In this document: positions 32,823 to 46,153 of the stretch, in pieces | How positions within the stretch are numbered: position 1 is the first letter of the stretch | Layout of the letters: every line of letters starts with the position of its first letter | Assembly: GCA_019096155.1 (NCBI GenBank) | Contig: JAHCVI010000001.1 | Coordinates: 7,688,001 to 7,752,000 of the forward strand | Reading direction: 5' to 3' | From: Staphylotrichum longicolle | Lineage: Eukaryota; Ascomycota; Sordariomycetes; Sordariales; Chaetomiaceae | DNA: 64,000 nucleotides | Position numbers and translations under genes: made by a program | Notes under the pieces: generated by a model | Database searches by the model: none | The model's input: only the letters and a program-made list of their open reading frames with translations | What the model was told of the DNA's origin: nothing

Positions 32823-34736
32823 CTTTCTTCTTTTTTGCTTCGCCGACCCTACCACGGAAAGTGGTCCAATCGGCTTAAAAATAGTACCATTGGAAAGCTC
32901 TCGAAAAGCTCTATCTACCTACACCTGTTGCAGCCGTGCACGCGCCGTTGCGTAGCTACAGGAGGTGTAGGAATTAGGAGAGCCTTCGCGGCGACTACGG
33001 TCGAAAAACCCCTTACTGACTTCGCCACCACAAGACCACTAACGTCACCACTCCCACATCGCTACCCACCTCGTCGTCGACCTACTTTTCTCTACTTTTT
33101 GATCTACTTTTCCCATTGTTTAAGCCCCTTTTCGTTGCCCAGCCAACGACTATCAATAATAACAACTCCTGAAAAACAAAAAATGTCAAAATCGATAAAA
33201 CTGTTAAAAATAATAATGGCGACTACTGGCCTTGCTTCTAGTACCTATAACTACCTAGTTACGGGCCTACTTTAGCGCCCTGCCCGGCACTTGTCTAAGC
33301 CTATAGAGGCCCCTAGAGCTACCTTACGGCCTGGAAAGGAGTCCTGTAGAGGGCTCCTCGACGGTTTGGTAGCCTTAATACTAGCCGAATAGTAGGGTAT
33401 AGCCCGGGGCCTTGCAAAGGAGGTCTATACCCTGTTCACTATACTATAGTAGAACCAACTACTATAACCTACTAAAGTCGTTACTATAACCTACCTATAG
33501 AAGGTAGTTATAGAAGCTATTCGAGCCGCTATAGGCCCTAATTAGGGCCCTACCTAACGAGTCGCCTAGGGCTAGTCGTAGGCTATAGTAGCTGCTATAG
33601 CTTCGGTACCACTGAACTAGCCTATATAGTCCCCCTAGCCTACGAAGGCCATCCCCTATAGGATCAACCGTAAGATCCTAGTCTGGGGAATCAACCTGCT
33701 AGCCGACCTAGCCAAACGAACCCTATCGAAATCGTCTAGGTAGTTAACTAAGCCTCGCTAAGAAGGGAGCCATTATAGCCTGAAAGCTACCTAGTAGTGA
33801 TATAGTGGTTACATTTAGTGACCCTACTACTAAAGACTAGTATACGAAGAACAACTAGTAGCTGTAATAGACCTTTGGTAACGAAGCTAAAGAGGCCTAT
33901 CCTTTATAGTCCTTGTAAAAGGCCTATACAAGGCCGATTTATAAGGTATTATAGAGGAAGCCTTTAATATGGCTATAGCCTTCGGTCTATTAACTAAGTC
34001 AAATTCCAGCTCCCTATTAACCTAGGGTTTACCAAAGCTACTATATTAGTTACCTTAGAAAGCTAGAAAGAGGCCCGTAAGGCCTGTGATTAGGGTGTAA
34101 TTTGGAATGCCTAGATCCTAGACTGCGAGCCCTACTAGGCTACCTTAGAGCCAAAGTAGTACTTTAAGTATTAGAAATAGGGCTATATATAGTAGTACTG
34201 CCGAAAGGAGGCCCTATATAGCAGGTATAGTAGTGAGGCCTATAGGGAGGGCAAGGCTATAGAGGCTCTTTGCCTTATTAATAGTGGCCAAGTGCCCTAT
34301 AAGTGCCCTAGTTGTGGTAGAGGGCACTCTACCTGGGCCAAGGAGTGCCTATAGAAGATTAAAGCTAAGGAAGAGGCCCACGAGGCCTACTACTACCAGC
34401 CCCCAGCCTTCGAACTACCTACTACCCGACTATAGACTAGCCTACTAGGGCTAGTATTTACCTTCTAAAGACCCTAGCTACAAGAGGATAAAGAGGGCTT
34501 TTAGAGGGTTAGGGCAAAGAGGCCCCGGCTATAAAGAGGTTGGCAACCACTAACTTTAGTAGCCGGCAGGGACCCTTTATAGGGCCAGATCACCTTTGGC
34601 CCTGCCCAACCCACTACCTAGCCTACTACCTAGCCTACAACCTAGCCAACCACCTAGCTAACTACCTAGCTAGAGGATACTACTATAGAAAGCGATGAAA
34701 ATTAAGATCCTACTCTAGAATACCGAAGGCAATAAG
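32823..34736 (+). mobile_element. Heavily RIPed 5' part of the LINE (unit 2/3 boundary)
   Basis: Copy of 19019-20939 with the same RIP-type stops and the same end point at gcaataag. A few short deletions (for example near 33900) separate the two. Confidence 0.88.
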
Positions 34737-34916
34737 ATAGATAGATAGATTTTCATACACCGATATACCCGAGGGCGTGCCGGTCCTTCTACTTAGCTAT
34801 ATATAGAGGAAACCGTACCGTATAGGCCGGGTAAAAACCTCTGTCCCCCCTTCTGAAGCCACAATGCGAATCCAATGCAATACAATAGAACGGAGGCGCT
34901 GTGTTAGCCTCTGGGC

Positions 34917-37900
34917 CTAGCCTTCCACCATTTCTAGGTCTAGCCTTAGCTAGCCTATACTCAAGTAGTCGACTAGAGTCCATTAGCTAACCCAGAACCT
35001 GCCGAACAAGCCGAATATTCCTAGGGACCCCTTGAAAAATAGTCTGTAAGTCCCTATATGACCGAATTTGCCGTTGCTCCTACGGCCTCTATAGCGGTGG
35101 GTTGGGGCACTATACCACCAAGTGTTCTACTATTTCCCTGCCCTGGCCATAGGCATAGTAGGGGGTAGGCACCTGTGGGACCTTTACCTGGAATAGGTAG
35201 TCCCGTAGGCCAATATCCCCTATACGGGCCTAGGCTAGTAGGGAGCTCTGGGCCTTCGTAAGGCCGTCGTGCCTCTTTAGGGCTTTGTCGGTAAAAAGTA
35301 GGGTTGGGGGGTCTTCGTCGGCTATCCTTACCACTGTGGCCCTCTGTGGGCTAGCCGTCTGTTGGGTTCTATGGTCTTCCCAACGGGCCTGCTAAGCTAG
35401 TTCGACCACTTCGTCGGTAGTTAACCTCTTGTGGCTCTTCTTCCCTATTTTCCACCGCTGGTCGGCCCACTTTCCTACTGTAATAGTGGCCTGTTTAGTG
35501 GGTGTAAGTCGCTGTGGGCCCTGTTGTAGCCTGGGGCTATAGCTCTTCTACGTCCTGAATCTATAGTAGATTCTGTTGCAAGCCTCTATGATCAAGTGGC
35601 CTGGGGTTGTTCGTTCGGCCTCTGGGCTAGCCCCTGTTTGTAGGGACTTGCGCTGTAGCTGGGCCTCGAAGTCGGCTAGCCGTTTGTTGAAATAGAGGTC
35701 CAACAGGGGTACCTAAGCCTCTGTTTCCAAGCATCTAGTAGGGGAGGTCTTGTAGGCCCCTACTACTACCTGAAGGCTTTAGTTCTAGGCCTTCGTCAGG
35801 GCCTTCGCTAGGCCCTATGGCTTGTTTGGCCCCCCTGGAGCCGTTGGCTGGTGGAATGTAGAGGCCTTGTAGGCTATAGCACTACGGATACACTTGGTAT
35901 AGACCTCCTAAGCCTTGGATAGGCTGGGGCCCTACGTTTTGGCTGCAATCCTCGATAGAGCGAAATCCTAGGTTTTTAGCTTCCTTTCCACCGCCTGGCA
36001 ATGTGGTTTCCAGGATAGCTTCCAGTCAAGCCATACCCCAAGAACCGGGCCGAGGCCACTGGTTTGACCACACTATAGCCATTGCCCAGTGGGTGGGCAA
36101 GGGCCACAGGGTCTGGCCACTGCCTATAGGACTTGTTGAAGTGTATCAATTCACACTTGTGGCCTGCAAAGGCCATACCGCGGGTAGATGCCCACTGTAG
36201 GCAAGTCTTCCAGGCCTTTTCCAGCTGTTAGACGTTGGCTTGGGGGTTCCTCCCGAAGACCAGAAGGTTAGTATCGTCGGCAAAGCCCACTATACTAACT
36301 AGTGGTGGTCCTGTTTTAGAGCCTTATATAGCGAAGCTATATAGAGGATAAAGAGGACTGGGGAGAGCGGTGAGCCCTGTGGAACCCCTGCAACCACTGG
36401 AATGTCTTCTGTTTTGGCCGTCGAAGTGGAGGGTAGCTACGCGGTTGGTCAACCAAGCCCTCACCCAGACCACTAGCCACTGTGGGCCCTGTTCCCGGAG
36501 AGTGGCCAATAGCCGGGTGGTTGACAGTGTCGAAGGCACCCGAAATATCCAACTGTAGAAGGCTAGCCGTGGCTCGTTGCCTCCAAGCCTCTTGGACCTG
36601 GGCCACGACTAACCGAATGGCTAGTTCAGTGGACCGGTGCTCCCGGTTACCCATTTGTTCAGTGGGTAATAGGCCGTAGGCCTCAGCGGCCCTGGTGACC
36701 CTTCGGGCTACCAAGGCCTCTATAACCTTCCAACCGTTGGTAGGAGGCTATAGGCCTATAGCCTGCGGGGGTGCGGTAGGTTTCGGGGGTTTTTCCAGGC
36801 TTCTGTAGAACCACTGTCTTGGCTCTCTTGAACCTGCCTGGGAACCAGCTAAGCCGGAAACAGGCCTCTGTAAGTACGGCCAATACCGTATACAGTGGCT
36901 GACCACAAGCCTTTAGTAGGCCAGTAGGTAGAAGGTCCTCGCCTGGGGCCTTCCAGGGGCTGATTCGTGACAGCGTGGCTTCGATATCCTCTGTAGTGAC
37001 CTCTACCTCTATATCGAACCCTGGAACCCACTGTTGTAGTAGGTCTGGGTCCTCTATATCAGTAAGATCAGCCACTGGGCTAGGGAAGAACTTGGTGGCC
37101 AAGCTTCGGCCTTTTGTTGGTGGGTGGTGAGGTCGTGGCCCTGTGTAGGGTCTTTGAGAGTCGGAAGCTTCGGGGGTCCGGGGGGTTGAAGCTTCTGCAA
37201 CGGGCCCATCGTTCCAGTGACCAAAGTAGGTCCGGGTGGTGGGTGGCCTTCTGAACAGTGGCCCTCCAAGCCTTCGTCTTCCCCTGGTTGATAGTAGTTT
37301 TCAGGGCTTGTAAGCTCTGGTTGAGCCTTCGTTTGTTGTACCCCGACGGGGCTACCCTGTGTTGCCTTTCGGCTTCTCTAGCCTGTTGCTGGGCCTCTTT
37401 GACTTCCACTGACCACCAGGGTGAGGCGTAGCCTCTGTTGGGCTTCTTCCGGGGGGTAGCCAGTTCGGCTACCCTCTGAAGCTCTGTAATCAACTGATCG
37501 AAGGCCTGTTGTAGGCCCTGTTGATCCTGGATTCGGGCTTTGAGGCCCTGTGGCCCCGGGTCTTGCAGGCCCATTCGGAGTGGTAGGTAGGCCGCTTCGG
37601 CTTCCACGCGGCTCTCCTTCATCAGCTTCCAATTCCAGCCCTCTAGCTGGGCCTGTGGTAGGGGAAGCCCACTGGTATAGACTTCAAGGACCTGTGGGTA
37701 GTGGTCTGACTTCCCCCGGTGCTCTAGGCCATAGTAGGCCGTTGGAAGGCCCATAGTGGCCCAGAAGTGGTCAATCGTTGACGTGCGGCCCCGTTGGGTC
37801 CCCTGGGGGGCCCTGGTAATTGAGCCGGCCGGGGTTCAAAGGTCCAAGTCCCACTGCGCTGCTAGTTCTAGCAGGGCTTCGGCTTCTGGTTGGTACCGGT

Positions 37901-38315
37901 CGTACCGGTCCCACTGTGGGTGGTGGAGGTTGAAGTCCCCCGCAAGGACCGTTGGGTAGGTAGGTAGTGGTCGGTTAAGTAGGGTTGATAGGGTGGTATT
38001 GTCGAAGGGGTTGTAGATAGACCAGAGCTCTAGTCCACTGCTTCCCAGCCCTGGGAACCAGACCCTGCAGTGGTCCTCAGTGGCTTCGTACTCCCACTGC
38101 CCGATATTGAATTGTCGGCTCACGAATATAGCTGCCCGGCCATTGCAAGTGTGGACCAGGTAGTATTTCGAGCTTCTGGGGCAGTAGGTTGACTTGGTGT
38201 GACAGTTGATCCAAGGTTCCTGTATCGCTAGGAGGTCGTACTGGGCCTCCTCTAGCAGGGCCTCAAGCGCCTGCTTATTGCCTTCGGTGTTCCAGAGTAG
38301 GATCTTAATTTTCAT
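34917..38315 (-). pseudogene. LINE B3 ORF2 endonuclease / reverse transcriptase (broken)
   Basis: Endonuclease motifs AIQEPW and LAGDFNLHHPQWD are in one open frame (37836-38315 region), followed by a 224-codon linker frame. The reverse transcriptase region is more fragmented than in B2 by small deletions near 36415, 36485 and 36730, and has the same TAA after the FADD block. Confidence 0.85.
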
Positions 38316-39822
38316 CGCTTTCCATAGCGGTATCCTCTGGCTGGGTGGTTGGCTGGGTGGTCGGCTGAGTAGTCGGCTGGGTAGTCGGCTGGTAGTCGGC
38401 TGGGTATCGGCTGGTAGTCGCCTGGGTAGTCGGCTGGGTAGGGCCAAAGGTGATTCGGCCCTGTAAGGGGTCCCTGCCGGCCACTGAGGTCAGTGGTTGC
38501 CAACCTCTCTGTAGCCGGGGCCTCTTTGCCCCAACCCTCTGAAAGCCCTCTTCGTCTTCCTGTGGCTGGGGTCTGTGGAAGGTAAAAACTGGCCCTGGCT
38601 GGGTAGTGGGTGGTTCGAAGGCTCGGGGTCGGTGGTGGTAGGCTTCGCGGGCCTCTTCCTTGGCTTTGATCTTCTGTGGGCACTCCTTGGCCCAGGTAGG
38701 GTGCCCTCCACTACAACTAGGGCACTTACAGGGCACTTGGCCACTGTAAGTAGGGCAAAGAGCCTCTGCGGCCTTGCCCTCCCCGTGGGTCCCGGTACTA
38801 CACCTGCCACATAGGGCCTCCTTTCGGCAGTACCGCTGTATATGGCCCCATTTCCAACACTTGAAGCACTGCTTTGGCTCCAAGGCAGCCCAGTAAGGCT
38901 CGCAGTCCAGGATCTGGGCGTTCCAAATCACACCCTGATCACAGGCCTTGCGGGCCTTTTCCTGGCTTTCTAAGGTAACTAATACAGTGGCTCTGGTGAA
39001 CCCTGGGTTAGTAGGAAGCCGGAATTTGACCTGGTCAATGGACCGAAGGCCTATGGCCGCACCGAAGGCTTCCTCTATAGTGCCTTGTAAATCGGCCTTG
39101 CATAGGCCTTTCACAAGGACTGCAAAGGTTCTGCAGGCCTCCTTGGCTTGGTCGCCGAAGGCCTGCTGTAGCCACTGGTTGTTCTTCGTATGCTAGTCCT
39201 TAGTAGTGGGGTCACTGAACGTAACCACTGTATCACCACTAGGTAGCTTTCGGGCTGCAATGGCTCCCTTCTTGGCCGAGGCTTGGTTGACTGCCTGGAC
39301 GATTTCGACGGGGGTTCGTTTGGCTAGGTCGGCTGGCAGGTTGGCTCCCTGGACTAGGATCTCACGGTTGATCCTATGAGGGATGGCCTTCGTGGGCTGG
39401 GGGGGCTGTGTGGGCTGGATCAGTGGTGCCGAAGCTGTGGCAGCCACTGTAGCCTACGACTGGCCCTGGGCGACTCGCTGAGTAAGGCCCTGATTAGGGC
39501 TTACAGCGGCTCGAACAGCCTCTGTAACTACCTTCTGCAGGTGGGTTACAGTGACCACTTCAGTGGGTTGCAGTGGGTGGTTCGTCTGCTGCAGGGTCGT
39601 AAACAGGGTATAGACCTTCTTTGCAAGGCCCCGGGCTATACCCTGCTGTTCGGCTGGCACTAAGGCCACCAAGCCGTCGAGGAGCCCTCTGCAGGACTCC
39701 TTTCCAGGCCGTGAGGTGGCTCTGGGGGCCTCTGTAGGCTTGGGTAGGTGCCGGGCAGGGCGTTGAAGTAGGCCCATAACTGGGAGGTTATGGGTGCTAG
39801 AAGCAAGGCCAGTAGTCGCCAT
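38305..39822 (-). pseudogene. LINE B3 ORF1 Gag-like protein (two in-frame TAG stops)
   Basis: The best preserved ORF1: one reading frame from MATTGLASSTHN to ESDEN interrupted by two TAG codons, after QGQS and after DPTTKD. LINE A has TGG at the first of these positions, so that TAG is explained by G-to-A change, the other-strand form of RIP. The knuckle block CFKCWKWGHIQRYC to CPSCSGGHPTWAKEC is intact. Indels shorten the QPTT array. Confidence 0.87.
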
Positions 39823-40219
39823 TGTTATTTTTGAGGGTTTTATCGATTTTAACGTTTTTAGATTTTCAGGGGGTAATTGTTGTTATTGATAGTCGTTGGC
39901 CGGGCAACCGAAAGGGGTGTAAACAATGAAAAAAGTGGATCCAAAAAGTGGGGAAAAGTGGGTCGACGACGAGGTGGGTGGCGATATAGGAGTGGTGATG
40001 TCAGTGGCGATGTGGTGGCGAAGTCGTGAGGATTTCTTCGACCGTGGACGCCGCGAAGGCTCTCCCAATTCCTACACCTCCTGCGGCCACGCAGCGGCGC
40101 GCGCGCGGCTGCAACAGGTGTGGGTAGATAGAGCTTTTCGAGAGCTTTCCAACGGTACTATTTTTGGGCCGATTGGACCACTGTCCGTGGTAGGGTCGGC
40201 GAAGCAAAAAAGAAGAAAG

Positions 40220-42140
40220 TTTTTTAGCTACTATAGATCTTCTAAGTTTACAATAGTAATAGAAAAGGTAGCTTTAGAAAACGAAAAATAAGTTCTAGTA
40301 GCTACTATAGAAGAAGGGCTAATATAAACTTCTCGCTATAGACTATTTTATTACTAAGGTTTTAAGTAAGGTTTTAGATATTAGCTATTAGACTAACGAG
40401 CTATTTGTAAACGTCGCTATATATTTTAGGCGTTTAGGAGACTACCTAAGCTAGGGGTAGGTTAGAGATAGGGTAAAGGAGGAAGAAGACTTCTTAGGAT
40501 TTTAAAGAAGGTTAGGAAGGTAGTAAGGAGTCGTTGGAGGAATTAATAGTAAGCGAGGAGGAGTAAGGGGATATAAATTTTAATAATAGCTTAGTAGACT
40601 TAAAATAACCTAAATTATTTCCTCTTTAATAATTTAAATAAAATATAACTATAATTATACCTTAGTTTGCTTTCTTTCCGCATACTTTAGCCTTATAAAT
40701 AGTAATTACGGGTCCTTTATCAAGATAAATTTATAGTTCCTAATTATTATCTCTTATTAGAAAACCTATTTAATTAAATAATACCTATTGCCTATAAGAC
40801 TTTAATATCTAAGAATAGCTTCTACCTCCTAGTATTCCCCTTTTATATTACGTCTATACGTTCGTATAGCTTTTAAACGTCTACTAGTATATTATAGAAA
40901 GGTTCTAGGAGGGAGATATAGAATATATTGTAAATTCGATATCGTTATAGAAGATTAAATTGATAGGCATCTTTTTTAATTTCCCTAATAATTCGAAAGG
41001 GCCTAATATATTTATCGGCTAGTTTATTACTTAGTCGGTACTACTTTAGATATTTGATTGATAATAAGACCTAGTTATTTTTATAGAAGATATAGTAAAT
41101 TCGTAAATAGTTCGACTATCTCTTGTAGGATTCGTTAGCGTTTTAAAGACGTTACTTAGCAATTACTCTAACTTTAGTAAGATATAGCGCCTTTTTAGTA
41201 GTAGCCGGAGCTTAAATAGAGGTATCTAATAGCAGGTAGGTAGGATTTTAAAGGTAGAACCTATAAAAGAGGAATATAGGAGTTTAGTAAATAGTAGTAT
41301 AGATAGAGTTATTATAGATATATTTAGCGAGACGAAGGTAATATACCTAATCTATTTAGTTATAGCTATAGAAGGCCTAAAGGTAATGTTTAAGAATCTA
41401 GTTTTAATGTTCTATCTAGCTATCGGTCTAAGGATAGTATATAGTATTAAAGTAGTAGTTAATTTCTAAAAGCGTATATAAAGTAGCCTAAAAGTTACTT
41501 ATAAATAGGCTTCCTCGGTCTAATATAATAATAGAAGGTAATTTAAAGGGCTAGTAGATCTTATTAAAGAAGATTTTAGCGAAGTTACTAATAGTAAGCG
41601 TCTTAGTAATAGCGAGGTAGCGGATATACTTAGTAAACTTATCTATAATTATAAAGATTATATTATAGAGATAGTTAGTTTAGGGATTGAAAAAAGGCGG
41701 AAGCCTAGTAATAAAGTCGATAGTAATATCTACCTATAGGCTTATTAGGACTAGGAAAGTAGCTAGCAAGCTATATAGTTAGTAGTAGTAGGGCTTTTCT
41801 AATATAATAAGTAGGTCTTATTGAAGATCTAGGCCTAGAGAGTAGAAGGCTCTCTATATCTATTGCCTTATTATATAAGTTGTAAGATATATAGGGAGAG
41901 CTAGGGTATATAGGGAATACTCTATACTATCCTTTTTACTTTTGATATAGCAGGAGAGTACTTTACGTATATTCTCTATTCGTTTTCTCGGGACTAGGAT
42001 AAAACCTCGTAAATAACTAATCTAGGTTTAGCGATAGACCTACTATCTTCGCCTTTTAGATAGTGTTTTAACCACTTATTTGTAGCTCTTCCTATAACTT
42101 CTATAGTAGTATATAGACTAGATCTTCTAGCCTATTATAG
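40220..42140 (-). mobile_element. RIP-degraded Gypsy integrase/chromodomain fragment (unit 3)
   Basis: Third copy of the block at 12676-14585 and 26399-28340, closest to the unit 2 copy. Integrase core reading near 41700 on the minus strand. Confidence 0.75.
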
Positions 42141-43467
42141 AGATAGATAGATTTTTATATACCGATATGCCCAAAGGCGTGCTAGTCCTTCTACTTAGCT
42201 ATATATAGAGAAAACTATACTATATAGGCCGGGTAAAAACCTCCGTCTACCCTTCTAAAGCTATAATACGAATCTAATATAATATAATAGAACGGAGGCC
42301 CTAGATTAGCCTCTAGGCCTAGCCTTCTACTATTTCTAGGTCTAGCCTTCTAGCTAGCCTATACTCTAGTAGTCGACTAGAGTCCATTAGCCAATCTAGA
42401 ACCTACCAAATAAGCCGAATATTCCTAGAGACCCTCCGAAAAACAATCTATAGGTCCCTATATAACCGAATTCGCCTTTAATCCTATAGCCTCTCTAGTA
42501 ATAAATCGGGGCACTATACTACCAAGTGCTCTACTATTTCCCTGCCCTAGCTATAGGTATAGTAGGGAGTAGGCACCTATAGGACCTTTACCTAGAATAG
42601 ATAGTCCCGTAGGCCAATATCCCCTATCTAGGCCTAGGCTAATAGGGAGCTCTAGGCCTTTGTAAGGCCGTCGTACCTCTTTAGGGCTTTATCGGTAAAA
42701 AGGAAGGTTAGGGGGTCTTCGTCGGCTATCCTTACTACTATAGCCCTCTATAGGCTAGCCCTCTATAGGCTAGCCCTCTATAGGCTAGCCCTCTATAGGC
42801 TAGCCCTCTATTAGGCTTTATAATCCTCCTAACGGGCCTACTAAGCTAGTTCGACTACTTCGTTAATAGTCAACCTCTTATAGCTCTTTTTCCCTATTTT
42901 CTACCGCTAGCCGGCCTACTTACCTACTATAATAGTAGCCTTTTTAGTAGGTATAAGTCGCTATAGGTCCTATTGTAGCCTAGGGCTATAGCTCTTCTAT
43001 TTTCTAAATCTATAGTAGATTCTATTACAAGCCTCTATAATCAAGTAGCTTGGGGTAGTTCGTTCGACCTCTAGGCTAGGGCCAGCCCCTATTTATAGGG
43101 GACTTCTACTATAGCCGGGCCTCGAAGTTGGCTAGCCGTTTATTGAAATAGAGGTCCAACGGGGGTACCTAAGCCTTTATTTCTAAGTACCTACTAGGGA
43201 GGTCTTATAAGCCTTTACTACTATACGAAGGCTTTAGTTCTAAGCCTTTATTAGAGCCTTCGTAGGGCCTTATAGCCTGCTTACCCCTCTAGAGCTATTA
43301 GCTAGTGGAATGTAGAAGCCCTATAGGCTATAGTACTATAGATATATTTGGTATAGACCTCTCGAGCCTTGGATAGGCTAGGGCCCTACATTTTAGCTAC
43401 AATCCTCGAAAGAGCAAAATCCTAGGTTTTTAGCTTCCTTTCTACTACCTGGCAATATAGTTTCTAA
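42141..43467 (-). mobile_element. Heavily RIPed 3' fragment of the LINE (unit 3)
   Basis: Third copy of the 14586-15848 fragment. The ggctagccctctata minisatellite (about 42741-42812) has five units here, the longest of the three. Confidence 0.85.
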
Positions 43468-43850
43468 TGCCCCGACCCACCGCTACAGAGGCCGTGGGAG
43501 CAATGGCAAATTCGGTCACATAGGGACCTACAGACTGTTTTTCGGGGGGTCCCTGGGAATATTAGGCTTGTTCGGCAGGTTCTAGGTTGGCTAATGGACT
43601 CTGGTCGGCTACTAGAGTATAGGCTAGCTAGAAGGCTAGACCTAGAAATGGTAGAAGGCTAGGCCCAGAGGCTAACACAGCGCCTCCGTTCTATTGTATT
43701 GCATTGGATTCGCATTGTGGCTTCAGAAGGGGGGACGGAGGTTTTTACCCGGCCTATACGGTACGGTTTCCTCTGTACATAGCTAAGTAGAAGGACCGGC
43801 ACGCCTTTGGGCATATCGGTGTATGAAAATCTATCTATCTATCTATCTAT
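43468..43850 (+). mobile_element. Short unRIPed 3' LINE fragment with (TCTA)n tail (unit 3)
   Basis: Third copy of the short fragment. In units 1 and 2 its tail leads into Gypsy gag DNA; here it leads directly into the interior of another LINE (copy C), which marks the end of the tandem array. Confidence 0.88.
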
Positions 43851-46153
43851 CAAAGACCCTACACAGGGCCACGACCTCACCACCCACCAACAAAAGGCCG
43901 AAGCCTTGGCCACCAAGTTCTTCCCTAGCCCAGTGGCTGATCTTACTGATATAGAGGACCCAGACCTACTACAACAGTGGGTTCCAGGGTTCGATATAGA
44001 GGTAGAGGTCACTACAGAGGATATCGAAGCCACGCTGTCACGAATCAGCCCCTGGAAGGCCCCAGGCGAGGACCTTCTACCTACTGGCCTACTAAAGGCT
44101 TGTGGTCAGCCACTGTATACGGTATTGGCCGTACTTACAGAGGCCTGTTTCCGGCTTAGCTGGTTCCCAGGCAGGTTCAAGAGAGCCAAGACAGTGGTTC
44201 TACAGAAGCCTGGAAAAACCCCCGAAACCTACCGCACCCCCGCAGGCTATAGGCCTATAGCCCTCCTACCAACGGTTGGGAAGGTTATAGAGGCCTTGGT
44301 AGCCCGAAGGGTCACCAGGGCCGCTGAGGCCTACGGCCTATTACCCACTGAACAAATGGGTAACCGGGAGCACCGGTCCACTGAACTAGCCATTCGGTTA
44401 GTCGTGGCCCAGGTCCAAGAGGCTTGGAGGCAACGAGCCACGGCTAGCCTTCTACAGTTGGATATTTCGGGTGCCTTCGACACTGTCAACCACATCCGGC
44501 TATTGGCCACTCTCCGGGAACAGGGCTTCCCACAGTGGCTAGTGGTCTGGGTGAGGGCTTGGTTGACCAACCGCGTAGCTACCCTCCACTTCGACGGCCA
44601 GAAAACAGAAGACATTCCAGTGGTTGCAGGGGTTCCACAGGGCTCACCGCTCTCCCCAGTCCTCTTTATCCTCTATATAGCTTCGCTATATAAGGCTCTA
44701 AAACAGGACCACCCACTAGTTAGTATAGTGGGCTTTGCCGACGATACTAACCTTCTGGTCTTCGGGAGGACCCCCAAGCCAACGTCTAACAGCTGGAAAA
44801 GGCCTGGAAGACTTGCCTACAGTGGGCATCTACCCGCGGTATGGCCTTTGCAGGCCACAAGTGTGAATTGATACACTTCAACAAGTCCTATAGGCAGTGG
44901 CCAGACCCTGTGGCCCTTGCCCACCCACTGGGCAATGGCTATAGTGTGGTCAAACCAGTGGCCTCGGCCCGGTTCTTGGGGTATGGCTTGACTGGAAGCT
45001 ATCCTGGAAACCCCATTGCTAGGCAGTGGAAAGGAAGCTAAAAACCTAGGATTTCGCTCTATCGAGGATTGCAGCCAAAACGTAGGGCCCCAGCCTATCC
45101 AAGGCTTAGGAGGTCTATACCAAGTGTATCCGTAGTGCTATAGCCTACAAGGCCTCTACATTCCACCAGCCAACGGCTCCAGGGGGGCCAAACAAGCCAC
45201 AGGGCCCAGCGAAGGCCCTGACAAAGGCCCAGAACCGAAGCCTTCGAATAGTAGTGGGGGCCTACAAGACCTCCCCTACTAGGTGCTTGGAAACAGAGGC
45301 TTGGGTACCCCCCTTAGACCTCTATTTCAATAAACAGCTAGCCGACTTCGAGGCCCGGCTACAGCGAAAGTCCTTACAAACAGGGGCTGGCCCTGGCCCA
45401 GAGGTTGAGCGAACTACTCCAGGCCACTTGGTCACAGAGGCTTGCAACAGAATCTACCACAGATTCAGGAAGTGGAAGAGCCGTGGCCCCAGGCCACAAC
45501 AGGGCCCACAGCGACTTACACCCACTGAACAGGCCACTGTTACAGTGGGTAAGTGGGCCGACCAGCGGTGGAAAACAGGGAAGAAGAGCCACAAGAGGTT
45601 GACTACCGACGAAGTGGTCGAACTGGCTTGGCAGGCCCGTTGGGAAGACCACAGAATCCAACAGACGGCTAGCCCACAGAGGGCTGGCCCACAGAGAGCT
45701 GGCCCATAGAGGGCTGGCCCATAGAGGGCCACAGTGGTGAGGATGGCCGACGAAGACCCCCTAACCCTGCTTTTTACCGACAAAGCCCTAAAGAGGTACG
45801 ACGGCCTTACGAAGGCCTAGAGCTCCCTACTGGCCTAGGCCCGTATAGGGGATATTGGCCTGCGGGACTACCTATTCCAGGTAAAGGTCCCACAGGTACC
45901 TACCCCCTACTGTGCCTGTGGCCAGGGCAGGGAAATAGTGGAGCATTTGGTGGTATAGTGCCCCGACCTACCGCTATAGAGGCCGTGGGAGCAACGGCAA
46001 ATTCGGTCATATAGGGACCTACAGACTGTTTTTCAGAGGGTCTCTGGGAATATTCGGCTTGTTCGGCAGGTTCTGGGTTGGCTAATGGACTCTGGTCGAC
46101 TACTAGAGTATAGGCTAGCTAGAAAGCCAGACCTAGAAATAGTAGAAGGCTAG
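43851..46153 (+). pseudogene. LINE C ORF2 remnant, reverse transcriptase
   Basis: The longest uninterrupted reverse transcriptase in the window: one frame from 43851 to about 44770, with FKRAKTVVLQKPGK, LDISGAFDTVNH, GVPQGSPLSPVLF and VGFADDTNLLVFG. A single-base shift (gaggaccccc against gaggaaccccc) follows, and just after it the same TCTAACAG stop context found in B1-B3. The C-terminal part contains a 16-bp minisatellite coding repeats of RAGPQ and the Cys/His region, then TAG at 46151. Confidence 0.85.
45665..45735 (+). repeat. 16-bp minisatellite in the C-terminal part of LINE ORF2
   Basis: Four to five imperfect units of ggctggcccacagagg. RIPed equivalents occur in the minus-strand fragments (three to five units), so the array existed before RIP and varies in length between copies. 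Confidence 0.8.

Larger units (their letters stand above)
34737..40219 (-). mobile_element. LINE copy B3: near full-length Tad1-like retrotransposon
   Basis: Third long copy, 5' end at 40219 and GATA tail at 34737. It shares with B2 the partly RIPed 3' 1.2 kb and the junction with the RIPed plus-strand LINE. ORF1 runs from 39822 to the TAA at 38305, ORF2 from 38315 to the TAG at 34917. Confidence 0.92.
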
